Of a DNA stretch of 64,000 nucleotides, positions 28,047-36,762 are shown piece after piece; position 1 is the stretch's first letter, and the number at the start of each line of letters is the position of its first letter. The notes beneath the pieces are model-generated. The model had not been told where the DNA came from. It saw nothing but the letters and a program-made list of their open reading frames with translations, and searched no databases. Origin of the DNA: Companilactobacillus allii (GTDB lineage: Bacteria > Bacillota > Bacilli > Lactobacillales > Lactobacillaceae); contig NZ_CP019323.1 in the NCBI RefSeq assembly GCF_001971585.1, forward strand, positions 2,346,053-2,410,052. The letters are read 5' to 3'. The translations under genes and the position numbers were made by a program.

Positions 28047-28658
28047 TTAAGCAGGGGCATCATTTAAAGTCCAAGTTAATGTTGAACTATAAGTACCTGG
28101 TAAATTACCAGCAGGTACGTTCAAACTTGCATCTGCAGCACCATATGATGTTGAATAAGCACCAACACCATCACCGGCACCAGCTGATTCAACTTCTGTA
28201 GCTGAAGATCCAATCGTTAATGGAGCAACGTAACTTGGAAGTCCTGAAACGTTAGACGAATCATCTGCTGTAATTGGAGCAGCCTTTGAAGAATCCAAAG
28301 ATAACGTTGTACCTTTCAATGTATTAGAAGTTGCTGAATCGGTAAATGGAGTGGCCGAAACAGTAACTGACCATCCTGATGCAAATCCGGGATTAGTTAC
28401 ATGTAAATCGGATCCAATTGCAGATGAGGCATATTTAGTTTCACCTACAGTGTATGCTTGCGATCCAAAATCAATGCTAGGTGCAGAATCAAGATTCAAA
28501 GCACCCGTTTGAGTAATTGTTGCTGTTGAATTTGTCGTTGTTGGGGCCGGCGACGTTTCAGCCGCATCAGTTGTTGCAGCGCCAACGGTTAAAAACGTTG
28601 ATGCAGCACCGACAACTATAGCCCCCAATACAGCCGTTCCCTTAATTAAATTTTTCAT
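28047..28658 (-). CDS. WxL-domain surface protein
   Basis: 203 residues with a signal peptide and almost nothing but the WxL domain: GWSVTV in the middle and LTWTLNDAPA at the very end give the two W-x-L/V motifs that bind peptidoglycan non-covalently. Thr/Ser-rich with no added enzymatic module. GAGGA precedes ATG 28658. It should be displayed on the wall together with its DUF916 partner. Confidence 0.85.
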   Translation of the reverse strand: MKNLIKGTAVLGAIVVGAASTFLTVGAATTDAAETSPAPTTTNSTATITQTGALNLDSAPSIDFGSQAYTVGETKYASSAIGSDLHVTNPGFASGWSVTVSATPFTDSATSNTLKGTTLSLDSSKAAPITADDSSNVSGLPSYVAPLTIGSSATEVESAGAGDGVGAYSTSYGAADASLNVPAGNLPGTYSSTLTWTLNDAPA

Positions 28659-28788
28659 AATTTAATCCTCGAATAAAAAAGCTTTCTCGTAAAAATACTA
28701 TTGTATTTGGATGCCATTAGTCTGTTTAAACATCCACCTCATTTATAGTCTGTTTGTCTACCAATATCAAAGTTTACGCACACAAAAA

Positions 28789-28825
28789 ATAAACTAAAAG
28801 TATCATTAAAATACCTTTAGTTTAT
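28789..28825 (-). terminator. Terminator after the 28838 gene
   Basis: ATAAACTAAA-GTA and its near-perfect complement around an 8-base loop, followed by TTTTTT on the minus strand. Confidence 0.8.
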
Positions 28826-28837
28826 ATTAAAAAATCA

Positions 28838-29020
28838 TTACCATTTATCGTGATTCCACAGTCTTCCATCGAGTTCATGTTGTATTTGGTCAGTTCTAGT
28901 TGACTGTTCTATGACGACTTGTTTTAATGCACTTAAAAATGCTCTATCTTCATATTTTACTTGTTTATCTTTTAATTGATTAATCTGATCGATCAACCAA
29001 CTTGATTGTTCATCCATCAT
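28838..29020 (-). CDS. Small hypothetical protein
   Basis: 60 residues, charged and helical (LIDQINQLKDKQ, FLSALKQVVIEQS). AAGGGG precedes the ATG ATG start. It follows the oxidoreductase gene by 18 bp and ends just before a good terminator, so it is probably translated. No family recognised. Confidence 0.55.
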   Translation of the reverse strand: MMDEQSSWLIDQINQLKDKQVKYEDRAFLSALKQVVIEQSTRTDQIQHELDGRLWNHDKW

Positions 29021-29038
29021 ATTCCCCTTTGAAGTTAA

Positions 29039-29731
29039 CTATTCTTCACCATTTTTAATCATTTTCAACGTATCGTTTAGCTGGCTTAAGTCCTCTTTAT
29101 TATTCGTAAATGTATCCAAAATCAAATTTCCAGTGAACTTATCGCCGTCATCTAACTTAGACACAAATTTGTTTAATCGGTCATTAAACCATTCTTCTCG
29201 ATTAAGTAAAGAATCTGGCATTTTTTGACTGAGATATCGCTCATAATCAATCAATAATTGCATTTGTCTGTCTTCATCCATATACCAAAATTGTGGTACG
29301 GAGAATACGGTAAGTATTTTCATTTTACCTAAATGTGCGATGGCTCGATATGGTGCCATTGCTTCGTCCAACGTGATATTTTCTTTAGCGCCATGTTGGA
29401 AATCTTTAAGTGGCATCCCTGTCGTGACAACCAATCCAAATTCCTTATCTTTTAATGGATAAGTACCATCCCCATAAATAAAATTACGAGTTAAAACTTC
29501 ATCTTCCCATTTTTTTAATCCAAACGGTGCGGCATACCAATAAAGTGGAAACTGAAAAATAATTCTGTCTGCATTTTTTAACAACTTTTGTTCTGCCAAA
29601 ACATCAATTTTATCAAGAGATTCAATATGATGCCAAGTTGTATCAACCTCTTCTGAACCTTTTTTTAAGAATTGTTGTGTTTGAGAATTATCAATTTCTG
29701 GATGTGAAACTATTATTAACGTCTTAATTAT
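29039..29731 (-). CDS. Flavodoxin-fold NAD(P)H oxidoreductase (MdaB/YwrO type) with apparent ATA start
   Basis: The recognisable protein covers about 230 codons: KTLIIVSHPE near the start (FMN phosphate region), then DRIIFQFPLYWYAAPFGLKKW and FGLVVTTGMP. GGAGG lies six bases before a codon ATA (29729-29731) where ATG is expected; the next codon is ATT, and no in-frame ATG, GTG or TTG exists until TTG 29599, which would delete the flavin-binding N-terminus. So either a non-standard start is used or the gene has lost its start codon. It is followed by the small gene at 28838. Confidence 0.6.
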   Translation of the reverse strand: MIKTLIIVSHPEIDNSQTQQFLKKGSEEVDTTWHHIESLDKIDVLAEQKLLKNADRIIFQFPLYWYAAPFGLKKWEDEVLTRNFIYGDGTYPLKDKEFGLVVTTGMPLKDFQHGAKENITLDEAMAPYRAIAHLGKMKILTVFSVPQFWYMDEDRQMQLLIDYERYLSQKMPDSLLNREEWFNDRLNKFVSKLDDGDKFTGNLILDTFTNNKEDLSQLNDTLKMIKNGEE

Positions 29732-29794
29732 CGTATACCTCCAATAATTTCAGAATATCATATTTTGAAATTATTTACACATTCAAGAATTCTT

Positions 29795-30571
29795 CTACTC
29801 CTGAAATAACTGAATCAATTCCTCAGATTTTAAATTCTCCTTATCCAAACCACTAACATCAAGCTTTATTTGACCGTCTTGCACCATGATCAATCTATTA
29901 CCATATTTCAATGCATCAGACATCTTATGTGTAATCATCATAGTTGTTAACTTTTCACGTTGCACAATACTTTGAGTTATATCCATCACATCAAAGCTAG
30001 TCTTTGGATCCAAGGCTGCCGTATGTTCATCTAATAATAATAAATCAGGTTTACTTAACGTTGCCATCAATAATGACAATGCTTGGCGTTGTCCTCCAGA
30101 TAAGTACTTTACCTGGGTTTCCAATCTATTCTCTAATCCCATATTCAATGTCTTTAATAATTTTTTAAATTCAACCCATTTATCAGCAGTTTTAAATCTG
30201 TGTAAACTAGCTGTGTGCGTATGCTTTTGTGCTAATACTAAATTTTCAGCAACACTCAAGTCACCGGCAGTGCCCATTTTGGGATCCTGAAAGACTCTTG
30301 ACATAAAGCGGGCACGATAAGCAATCGACTTATTAACAATATTATGATTATCCAAGTCAATCTCTCCGGCATCCGCTGATAAAGTACCAGCAATGGTATT
30401 TAACAAAGTCGACTTGCCAGCACCATTATTTCCGATAACAGAAATAAAATCTCCATTGTATATTTTTAAATTAATATTCTTTAAAATATGTTTTTCATTC
30501 TCGGTTCCCGGAAAGAATACCTTTTGTAAATTTTTTACTACCAATATTTCTGATTTCTTCGCTTTGTCCAT
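29795..30571 (-). CDS. ABC transporter ATPase, TrpZ-like
   Basis: 258 residues from ATG 30571 (AAGGGG upstream; the frame extends further inside the permease gene). Walker A GNNGAGKST, signature LSGGQRQ, Walker B LLLLDEHTAALDP. Family: ATPases of the ABC_sub_bind transporters (TrpXYZ), linked in streptococci and lactobacilli to aromatic amino acid uptake. It overlaps the permease 3' end by 77 bp. Confidence 0.8.
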   Translation of the reverse strand: MDKAKKSEILVVKNLQKVFFPGTENEKHILKNINLKIYNGDFISVIGNNGAGKSTLLNTIAGTLSADAGEIDLDNHNIVNKSIAYRARFMSRVFQDPKMGTAGDLSVAENLVLAQKHTHTASLHRFKTADKWVEFKKLLKTLNMGLENRLETQVKYLSGGQRQALSLLMATLSKPDLLLLDEHTAALDPKTSFDVMDITQSIVQREKLTTMMITHKMSDALKYGNRLIMVQDGQIKLDVSGLDKENLKSEELIQLFQE

Positions 30572-31472
30572 AAGTTTCCCCTTTTGATAATTCTGATAAA
30601 TATTCTTTAAGTTGTTTTTTAGTTTTAATTCGATTTTGAACAATGGGTACACAGATAACAATTATCAATATTACTGCTGAAAGAATCTTCAGATCATCTG
30701 GTGGAAAACCTAATCCCATTGCAATTGTTAATAATAATCTATAAATGATTGCACCAAATACCATGGCCAACAATCTAACAAGTATTTTTCTGCCTCTAAA
30801 AAATATTTCACCGACCAATACTGATGCCAAACCAATTACAATGGTCCCAATTCCCATTCCGATGTCAGCATATCCGTTACTTTGAGCAATCAATGAACCA
30901 GATAACGCAATTAATCCATTTGAAATCATATAACCAAAAATTATCATTCTATCAGTTTGAATCCCATTGGCAGCACTCATCGACTTGTTATTGCCAGTAG
31001 CCATAAGTGATAGACCCAATCGTGTTTTGAACATGGAATAAAGCAGTCCCAAAATAATAGCTACAATGATAAGACCAATTATTATAGTTTGAATATCCGA
31101 GGATAGACTTTCTGGTAAATAACTAGTCAAAACTTTTTGATCTAATAAAGGTACATTGGATTTACCCATAATATGCATATTCACTGAATACAATCCGGTC
31201 ATTGTTAAAATTCCTGCCAATAATGAAGGTATCTTTAATTTTGTATCCAAAACTCCAGTGACTATTCCGGCAACACATCCAACGACAAATCCAGCTATCG
31301 TTGCGATTAACGTTGATTGCCCATGGATCATCAAGCTGATCGTGGTTGCTGCACCAAGTGGAAAACTCCCCTCAGTCGTTAAATCAGGTATGTCCAAAAT
31401 TCTAAAGGTTATAAAAACTCCAATTACTAATGGTGCCCACAATAATCCTTGTCCTAAACTTGATATAAACAT
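30495..31472 (-). CDS. ABC transporter permease, TrpY-like
   Basis: 325 residues with about eight to nine helices, like branched-chain-type permeases: FRILDIPDLTTEGSFPLGAA is the characteristic early segment of this family. It partners the lipoprotein and ATPase genes of the same operon. Its last 25 residues are encoded within the ATPase gene start region. Confidence 0.8.
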   Translation of the reverse strand: MFISSLGQGLLWAPLVIGVFITFRILDIPDLTTEGSFPLGAATTISLMIHGQSTLIATIAGFVVGCVAGIVTGVLDTKLKIPSLLAGILTMTGLYSVNMHIMGKSNVPLLDQKVLTSYLPESLSSDIQTIIIGLIIVAIILGLLYSMFKTRLGLSLMATGNNKSMSAANGIQTDRMIIFGYMISNGLIALSGSLIAQSNGYADIGMGIGTIVIGLASVLVGEIFFRGRKILVRLLAMVFGAIIYRLLLTIAMGLGFPPDDLKILSAVILIIVICVPIVQNRIKTKKQLKEYLSELSKGETYGQSEEIRNIGSKKFTKGILSGNRE

Positions 31473-31497
31473 AAATATTCTCCTTTACTTAGATCCA

Positions 31498-32463
31498 CTA
31501 GGGTTTAGTAATGCTTGCACTATCGATTCCAATTGCCTTGGCATTAGCTTTATTTACATATAATCTCAAAGTCTTAGAAGTCTCGATTGCCATAGACTTG
31601 GGGTCTTTTTTATTAACCAATACTTGATAAGCCATTTCGCCTGCTTGTTTACCAAGATCTTTGTAGTTAATACCATAAGTAGCTGTACCACCATCTTGAG
31701 CCATCTCAATGGATCCTGTAACTACTGGTAAACTTGCCTCTTTAGCTTTTTTACCAATAGTCTTCATAGAGCTTGCCATCAAGTTATCTGTTGGTAGATA
31801 GATACCAGATACTGAATCTTTCATACCTGAAACAGCACTAGCAACATCATTTGTACTCGTAACACTTACTGTCTTAATTTTAATATTGTGTTTCTTAGCA
31901 TATTTCTTAGCAAGATTAACTTGTAATACAGAATTTTCTTCCGATGAATTGTACATAATTCCTATTGGCTTATCATTCTTAGTAATGGATTTAAGTAGTT
32001 TTATTTGTTTACCAACTGGTGATATATCACTGGCACCAGTCACGTTTGTTTGTGGTTTTTCATTGGATTTTACTAATCCTGCAGATTTAGGATCAGTAAC
32101 AGCTGTAACAATAATAGGTGTGTCCTTAGTTTTCTTTGCCAAGCCTTGAGCAGCCTGTGTACCAATTGCTAACAATAGATCAGGCTTTTTTTGAGTAAGT
32201 TGTTGGCTCATTGATGTAACGTTTGACTGATCACCTTGGGCATTCATATATGTGTATTTAACCTTCATCGACTTATCATGCTTTTTTACTGCCTCATTTA
32301 ATCCCGATTTGAAACCACTTCTAGCTGCATCTAGCGAACCATGTTGCACGATTTGTAATATGCCTACGTCCAGCGTCTTATTATCACTTGCTGAAGTTTT
32401 ACAACCTGCCAGTAGTGTTGTTGCCATGATCAATGTAATTAATCCCATTAAATATTTTTTCAT
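31498..32463 (-). CDS. ABC transporter substrate-binding lipoprotein, TrpX-like
   Basis: 321 residues. Lipobox L-L-A-G-C near residue 20, then LDVGILQIVQHGSLDAARSGF and LAIGTQAAQGLAKKTKDTPIIVTAVTDP, typical of the ABC_sub_bind family. Streptococcal members are near aromatic amino acid genes. Here the upstream leader encodes a Phe-rich peptide, which suggests phenylalanine or an aromatic compound as the regulating signal. GGGAGG precedes ATG 32463. Confidence 0.8.
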   Translation of the reverse strand: MKKYLMGLITLIMATTLLAGCKTSASDNKTLDVGILQIVQHGSLDAARSGFKSGLNEAVKKHDKSMKVKYTYMNAQGDQSNVTSMSQQLTQKKPDLLLAIGTQAAQGLAKKTKDTPIIVTAVTDPKSAGLVKSNEKPQTNVTGASDISPVGKQIKLLKSITKNDKPIGIMYNSSEENSVLQVNLAKKYAKKHNIKIKTVSVTSTNDVASAVSGMKDSVSGIYLPTDNLMASSMKTIGKKAKEASLPVVTGSIEMAQDGGTATYGINYKDLGKQAGEMAYQVLVNKKDPKSMAIETSKTLRLYVNKANAKAIGIDSASITKP

Positions 32464-32501
32464 TTTGAATATCCTCCCGATAATTGCAAAAATAGGTAAA
32501 T

Positions 32502-32586
32502 AAAAAACCAGATAGATTTTGGAAAATCCATCTGGTCAACATTGGGTCAAATATTCTCCAGATAGATTTTACTCGCATCTATCTGG
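32502..32586 (-). promoter_or_regulatory. Attenuator: mutually exclusive hairpins and terminator
   Basis: On the minus strand hairpin 1 (32558-32586, CCAGATAGAT ... ATCTATCTGG) precedes hairpin 2 (32508-32535, CCAGATGGAT ... ATCTATCTGG) followed by TTTTTTATTT, a standard terminator 45 bp before the lipoprotein start. All four arms are nearly the same sequence or its complement. The 3' arm of hairpin 1 can therefore pair with the 5' arm of hairpin 2 and act as antiterminator. Confidence 0.75.
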
Positions 32587-32674
32587 CTTAATGACATGCT
32601 CAAAAACTTTAGCCAATCAATAGATACGAACGCTACTGCTTCTGCGTTCGCATCCAATCGATTGAATACAAACG

Positions 32675-32746
32675 CTATCTAAAGAAAAAGCTAAAGGCAA
32701 ATTGGCTATTCAAATTTGTTTTACTAACACTATTTAGTTTTATCAT
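32675..32746 (-). CDS. Phe-rich leader peptide (23 residues)
   Basis: A short frame MIKLNSVSKT... ending QFAFSFFFR-stop: five of the last eight residues are Phe. AAAGGAAG lies ten bases before the ATG. Behind it are GCGTTTGT (32668-32675), GCGAACGC (32644-32651) and GCGTTCGT (32626-32633), which can pair 1:2 or 2:3. TAGCCAAT within the leader (32701-32708) is complementary to 32610-32617. This is the classic layout of translation-coupled attenuation. Confidence 0.7.
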   Translation of the reverse strand: MIKLNSVSKTNLNSQFAFSFFFR

Positions 32747-32786
32747 AGTCAATTTACTTCCTTTCTGTCTTTGATTTACAATGACT

Positions 32787-32815
32787 AGTAAACCATGTAA
32801 AAATTAAATTGTCAA
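32787..32815 (-). promoter_or_regulatory. Promoter of the leader/transporter operon
   Basis: TTGACA (32810-32815), 17-bp spacer, TTTACT (32787-32792) on the minus strand, about 40 bp before the leader peptide. The -10 is weak (4 of 6 consensus). Confidence 0.5.
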
Positions 32816-32862
32816 CTCTAATTTTAATTAAGTAATAATTTTATTAGTCATTTCTTAATGTT

Positions 32863-34662
32863 CTATTTATTATCTTTGTCGTCTGTATTCTGCAATTGAA
32901 TCATGTCATAGTAGTATCCACGTTGCTTCATCAACTCTTCATTATCTCCACGTTCAACAATCTTGCCTTGATTCAAAACTAATATCAAATCAGCATTTTG
33001 AATCGTTGATAATCTATGCGCTATAGCTATAGTTGTCCGATTCTCTTGAATCTTTTGCAGTCCCGTCTGAATCATTTCTTCAGTTTCAGTATCAACATTA
33101 GCAGTCGCCTCATCCAAGATAAGAATCTTAGGATCAGTAACAATAGTTCTAGCAAACGAAATCAATTGACGCTGTCCAGACGAATAACTGGCACCACGTT
33201 CAATAACCCGAGAGCGATAATTTTGTGGCAGATTATTAATGAAATCATCCGCCATAACAAATTTTGCGGCATCTCTTACTTGCTCATCTGAGATACTCTC
33301 ATCAAACATTCTAATATTGGAATTGATATCCCCATAGAACATGAATGGTTCCTGTAAAACCAAACCAAATTTTTTACGTAATTCCGCAGTTGGATATTCT
33401 CTAATATCTCTGTCATCGATTAATATTTCACCAGACTGGAATTCATAAAAACGCATTAAAACATTAATAGTCGAAGTTTTACCACTACCAGTTTGGCCAA
33501 CTAATGCAATTGTTTGACCAGGTTTTGCAACAAAGGATACGTCTTTTAGCACTGGATTAACTCCATCATATGCAAATGTAACGTGTTTGAATTCAATCTT
33601 TCCTTCAGTGATCTTCAATCCCTCAACAGGATGCTGAGTTGGAGCCATAGTTTGGTCATCCATAACTTTTAAGACACGAGAACCTGCAACAATACCATCT
33701 TGAAAGTCAGATAAATTATCCATCATTCTTGTTAGTGGATTGTAAAAATTGTCTAGATAAGTTACGAATGCATAAACCATACCAGCAGCAACGTATCCAT
33801 CCAAACCACGTATTCCAAATACACCAAGTACCATAACTGTTCCTAATGCATAAAATAGATCAATAATTGGACTTAATAATAACGAATTTGTTCTAATCAT
33901 TGCTTGACGTGTTTTGAAGTAAGCATTATTAGTAGTATCAAATTCATCATTGATTCGATGTTCCTGTCTGAATTGTTGAATCACACTAATACCCGTAATC
34001 GCTTCACTAAGTTTGGTATTCAATTCACTTAATCTCTCACGCATACGGCGATAAACCTTGGAACTATATCTTTGGTAATACCAAATAACAACACCTAAAA
34101 ACGGCATAAATATTAATAACCACAGTGAAATTTTGCGGTCAGTGAAATACATCGCCAAAAATGATGTTATAACTGCAAAGAAAGCAGTAAAAAGTGTATT
34201 GAATAGTGCCCAGAAATTGGAAAATGACATTGTATCATTGGTTAATCTGGATAATATTGAACCACCTGGTACCTGATCAAAATATCTCATACCCATCTTA
34301 TGTAATTTTGTGAACATTTCTCTACGTACACTCTCCAACATATACTCAGCACCCATAGTACTAGTATAGTTTTGGAAGAATTGCATCACGGCACGAGTCA
34401 ACATCCCAAACAAATATAGTCCAGCAAAGAACCACATAATATTGATATCAGCCTTACCAACTCTCAAATACTTATCAATGAATATTTGTAATATTTTGGG
34501 CAAATATATATTAACGAGACTAATGGTCCCGGACAAAATAATTGTAATAATAAAATACCATTTAAAGGGTTTAGCGTATGATATTAATCGCTTAATAACT
34601 GTTAATTGTTCTTTAACAGGCATACTACGAGCCCATATTGATTGGCGCTTATTTTCAGCCAT
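32863..34662 (-). CDS. ABC-type multidrug exporter half (LmrD-like)
   Basis: 599 residues: six-helix exporter domain (1-320), then the nucleotide-binding domain with Walker A GQTGSGKTS, signature YSSGQRQ, Walker B ILILDEATANVD and switch H in AHRLSTI. This fits the LmrD/YheH half of heterodimeric exporters. Its ATG overlaps the stop of the other half (TAATG). Function depends on a partner that is frameshifted in this sequence. Confidence 0.8.
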   Translation of the reverse strand: MAENKRQSIWARSMPVKEQLTVIKRLISYAKPFKWYFIITIILSGTISLVNIYLPKILQIFIDKYLRVGKADINIMWFFAGLYLFGMLTRAVMQFFQNYTSTMGAEYMLESVRREMFTKLHKMGMRYFDQVPGGSILSRLTNDTMSFSNFWALFNTLFTAFFAVITSFLAMYFTDRKISLWLLIFMPFLGVVIWYYQRYSSKVYRRMRERLSELNTKLSEAITGISVIQQFRQEHRINDEFDTTNNAYFKTRQAMIRTNSLLLSPIIDLFYALGTVMVLGVFGIRGLDGYVAAGMVYAFVTYLDNFYNPLTRMMDNLSDFQDGIVAGSRVLKVMDDQTMAPTQHPVEGLKITEGKIEFKHVTFAYDGVNPVLKDVSFVAKPGQTIALVGQTGSGKTSTINVLMRFYEFQSGEILIDDRDIREYPTAELRKKFGLVLQEPFMFYGDINSNIRMFDESISDEQVRDAAKFVMADDFINNLPQNYRSRVIERGASYSSGQRQLISFARTIVTDPKILILDEATANVDTETEEMIQTGLQKIQENRTTIAIAHRLSTIQNADLILVLNQGKIVERGDNEELMKQRGYYYDMIQLQNTDDKDNK

Positions 34663-36417
34663 TATTGTACCGCCCCCTCAACTTTTGTTTCTAGTTGTTG
34701 ACGCTCAAACATCTCTTGATACCAACCGTGTTTTTTCATCAATTGATCATGAGTACCACGTTCTACAACTCTACCTTTATCCATGACTAATATTTCATCA
34801 GCATTCATAACTGAACTTAGTCGATGTGCCGCAATTATCGTTGTTTTATCAGCTCTTTCAGCCTTCAAATTGGCTAATATTTCAGATTCCGTCTCAGCAT
34901 CTACTGCAGATAGTGCATCATCTAGAATTAATAATTCTGGATTGATCAATAACGCACGTGCAATTGCCAAACGTTGACGTTGACCACCAGAAAGTGAGAT
35001 ACCCTCCTCACCAACCTGGGTGTCATAGCCTTCAGCCATACCAGATATCTGGCCACTCAAATCACTTTTTGCAGCTACATCCTCGACGACTTGTTGACTG
35101 ACCTTTGGATCTGCAAATCTGATATTCTCCCTAATAGTATTTGAGAATAAGAAACTATCCTGTGGAACATAACCAATAGCTGGTAAATAGCTATCTAGCG
35201 CATAATGCTTAATATCTTCACCACCATAATTAATCGAGCCATCATAGTCGTCAAACTCACGCAAAATAAGCTTCATTATTGTTGATTTACCTGCACCAAC
35301 ACGGCCAACAATACCCAAAGTTTGTCCAGCGTGTAATTCAAAATGAACATCAACTAAACTAGTTCCATCATCATTGGGATAATTAAAACTTTTTATTTTA
35401 TAACTCATGTCACCACGTGGACGTTGTTCTAATCCATTCTTTTGGTCAATAATTGCCCCTTTTTGATCTAATAATTCCATCACACGATCATATGAAGCAT
35501 TACCACGTTCCATAGTATTAAATAGCATTCCTACCGCAAACATAGGCCATACCATCATACCTAGATAAGTAATAAATGAAACCAAATTACCGATCGTGAT
35601 TATATTATTAGTGACATATAAACCACCCAATACGATTGTGGCCACATATGAAATGGAAATAATGATTGTAATTGCAGGATCAAATAACGAATCCAAAATA
35701 TTAACTTTACGGTTGATATTTACAGTCCTGTCAATTTGTTGATTAAAATCTTTCATATCTGCTTTTTCTTGACCCAGTGCCTTAATAACTTTGATTCCGC
35801 TAATACTTTCTTGAGCTTTGTTATTAAGACGTGAAAAAGCTGCCTGTGAATCTCTAAATGCTACATGAATTTTTTGTCCCAAATACCAAGAAGCCGCTGC
35901 CAATAAGGGAAAGGGTACAATGGCAATCAAAGTTAATCGCCAATCAATCAGCATCATCATTGCAATCAAAGTAGTTCCACCAGTGATAATCGAATCCGCA
36001 AACTGCAGTATTCCACCACCAGCAACACGTTCGACGGCACTCAGGTCATTTGTTGCATGTGCCCATTAAGTCACCAGTACGATATTTCTGATAAAAAGTG
36101 GCATCCATTTTCATAAAATGCCAAAATAGGCGTTCTCTTAAAGTACGCTCTAATCCTGCAGCTCCGCCCCAAATAGCCGTACGCCACAAAAAACGTGTCA
36201 AATATTGACCAACAGCCGAAACCACCATAATTGATAAGTACACTGTTAAAGAGTGAACAGTTAAACTATGTTTATTAATGCCATCAATAACATCCCCAAT
36301 AATCCTTGGTGGAATAATACCAATAACAGCCGTCAAAATAAGGCCGATAATTCCAACTAGGTATAACTTCCACTCACGCTTAAAATACCAGCCGAGTTTA
36401 AAAAATATGCTCATCAT
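34662..36417 (-). pseudogene. ABC-type multidrug exporter half (LmrC-like), frameshifted
   Basis: The reading frame from ATG 36417 (GGGGGTAT upstream) ends early with YRTGDLMGTCNK; removing one G from the G-run at 36062-36064 gives YRTGDLMAHATNDLS and continues in frame to the stop at 34662. The second part has Walker A GRVGAGKST, signature LSGGQRQR and LLILDDALSAVD. Without the extra base the protein would be about 585 residues, normal for LmrC/YheI. Either a real inactivating insertion or a sequencing error. Confidence 0.8.
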
Positions 36418-36454
36418 ATACCCCCTAATTACGATAAAAAATCAAATATACGTC

Positions 36455-36497
36455 TAACGTTAATACTACTACATATAACGTTACACTAATCAGTCAA
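36455..36497 (-). promoter_or_regulatory. Operator/promoter of the exporter pair
   Basis: Two copies of the 8-bp palindrome TAACGTTA (36455-36462 and 36476-36483), 13 bp apart, lie downstream of a TTGACT -35 (36492-36497). No -10 at standard spacing is convincing. No regulator gene is adjacent. Confidence 0.45.
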
Positions 36498-36557
36498 GAA
36501 CATCATATAAATATAAACCATGAAGTTCACTTTAAGGCAAGAAAAAGGGGTTATTTA

Positions 36558-36760
36558 AACTCGATACAAAACATAATTTCTTCCGCTTAACTTTTCCAGT
36601 CAAAAGAATGTGTGCTTTTCTTTTTTATCCTCAAACTTGCTGAAACGCGATACAAAACACAATTTCTTCCGCTTAACGTAATATAGGGTGTCATTCACAT
36701 TCGTGAATGGCGCCCTATATTATGTTAATGCTCGGAAATTCCCGTGTTTTGTATCGCTCT
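36558..36760. repeat. Intergenic nested inverted repeat, copy D
   Basis: The outer arm GCGATACAAAACAC (36647-36660) has its exact complement at 36744-36757; a second 5' arm with CGATACAAAACA starts at 36560. The core hairpin (about 36675-36727) has loop CACATTCGTG. The arm sequence differs from other copies (GTGTG changed to CGATAC), but both sides changed together. It lies just after the stop of the lectin gene at 36763. Confidence 0.85.
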
Positions 36761-36762
36761 AA

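Noticed and set aside
31156-31563. 135-codon plus-strand frame inside the permease/lipoprotein genes
   Set aside because: Shadow of two well-supported minus-strand genes.
32500-32820. T-box riboswitch for the TrpXYZ-like operon
   Set aside because: No T-box sequence (AGGGTGGNACCGCG) was found; the leader ORF with Phe codons explains the structure better.
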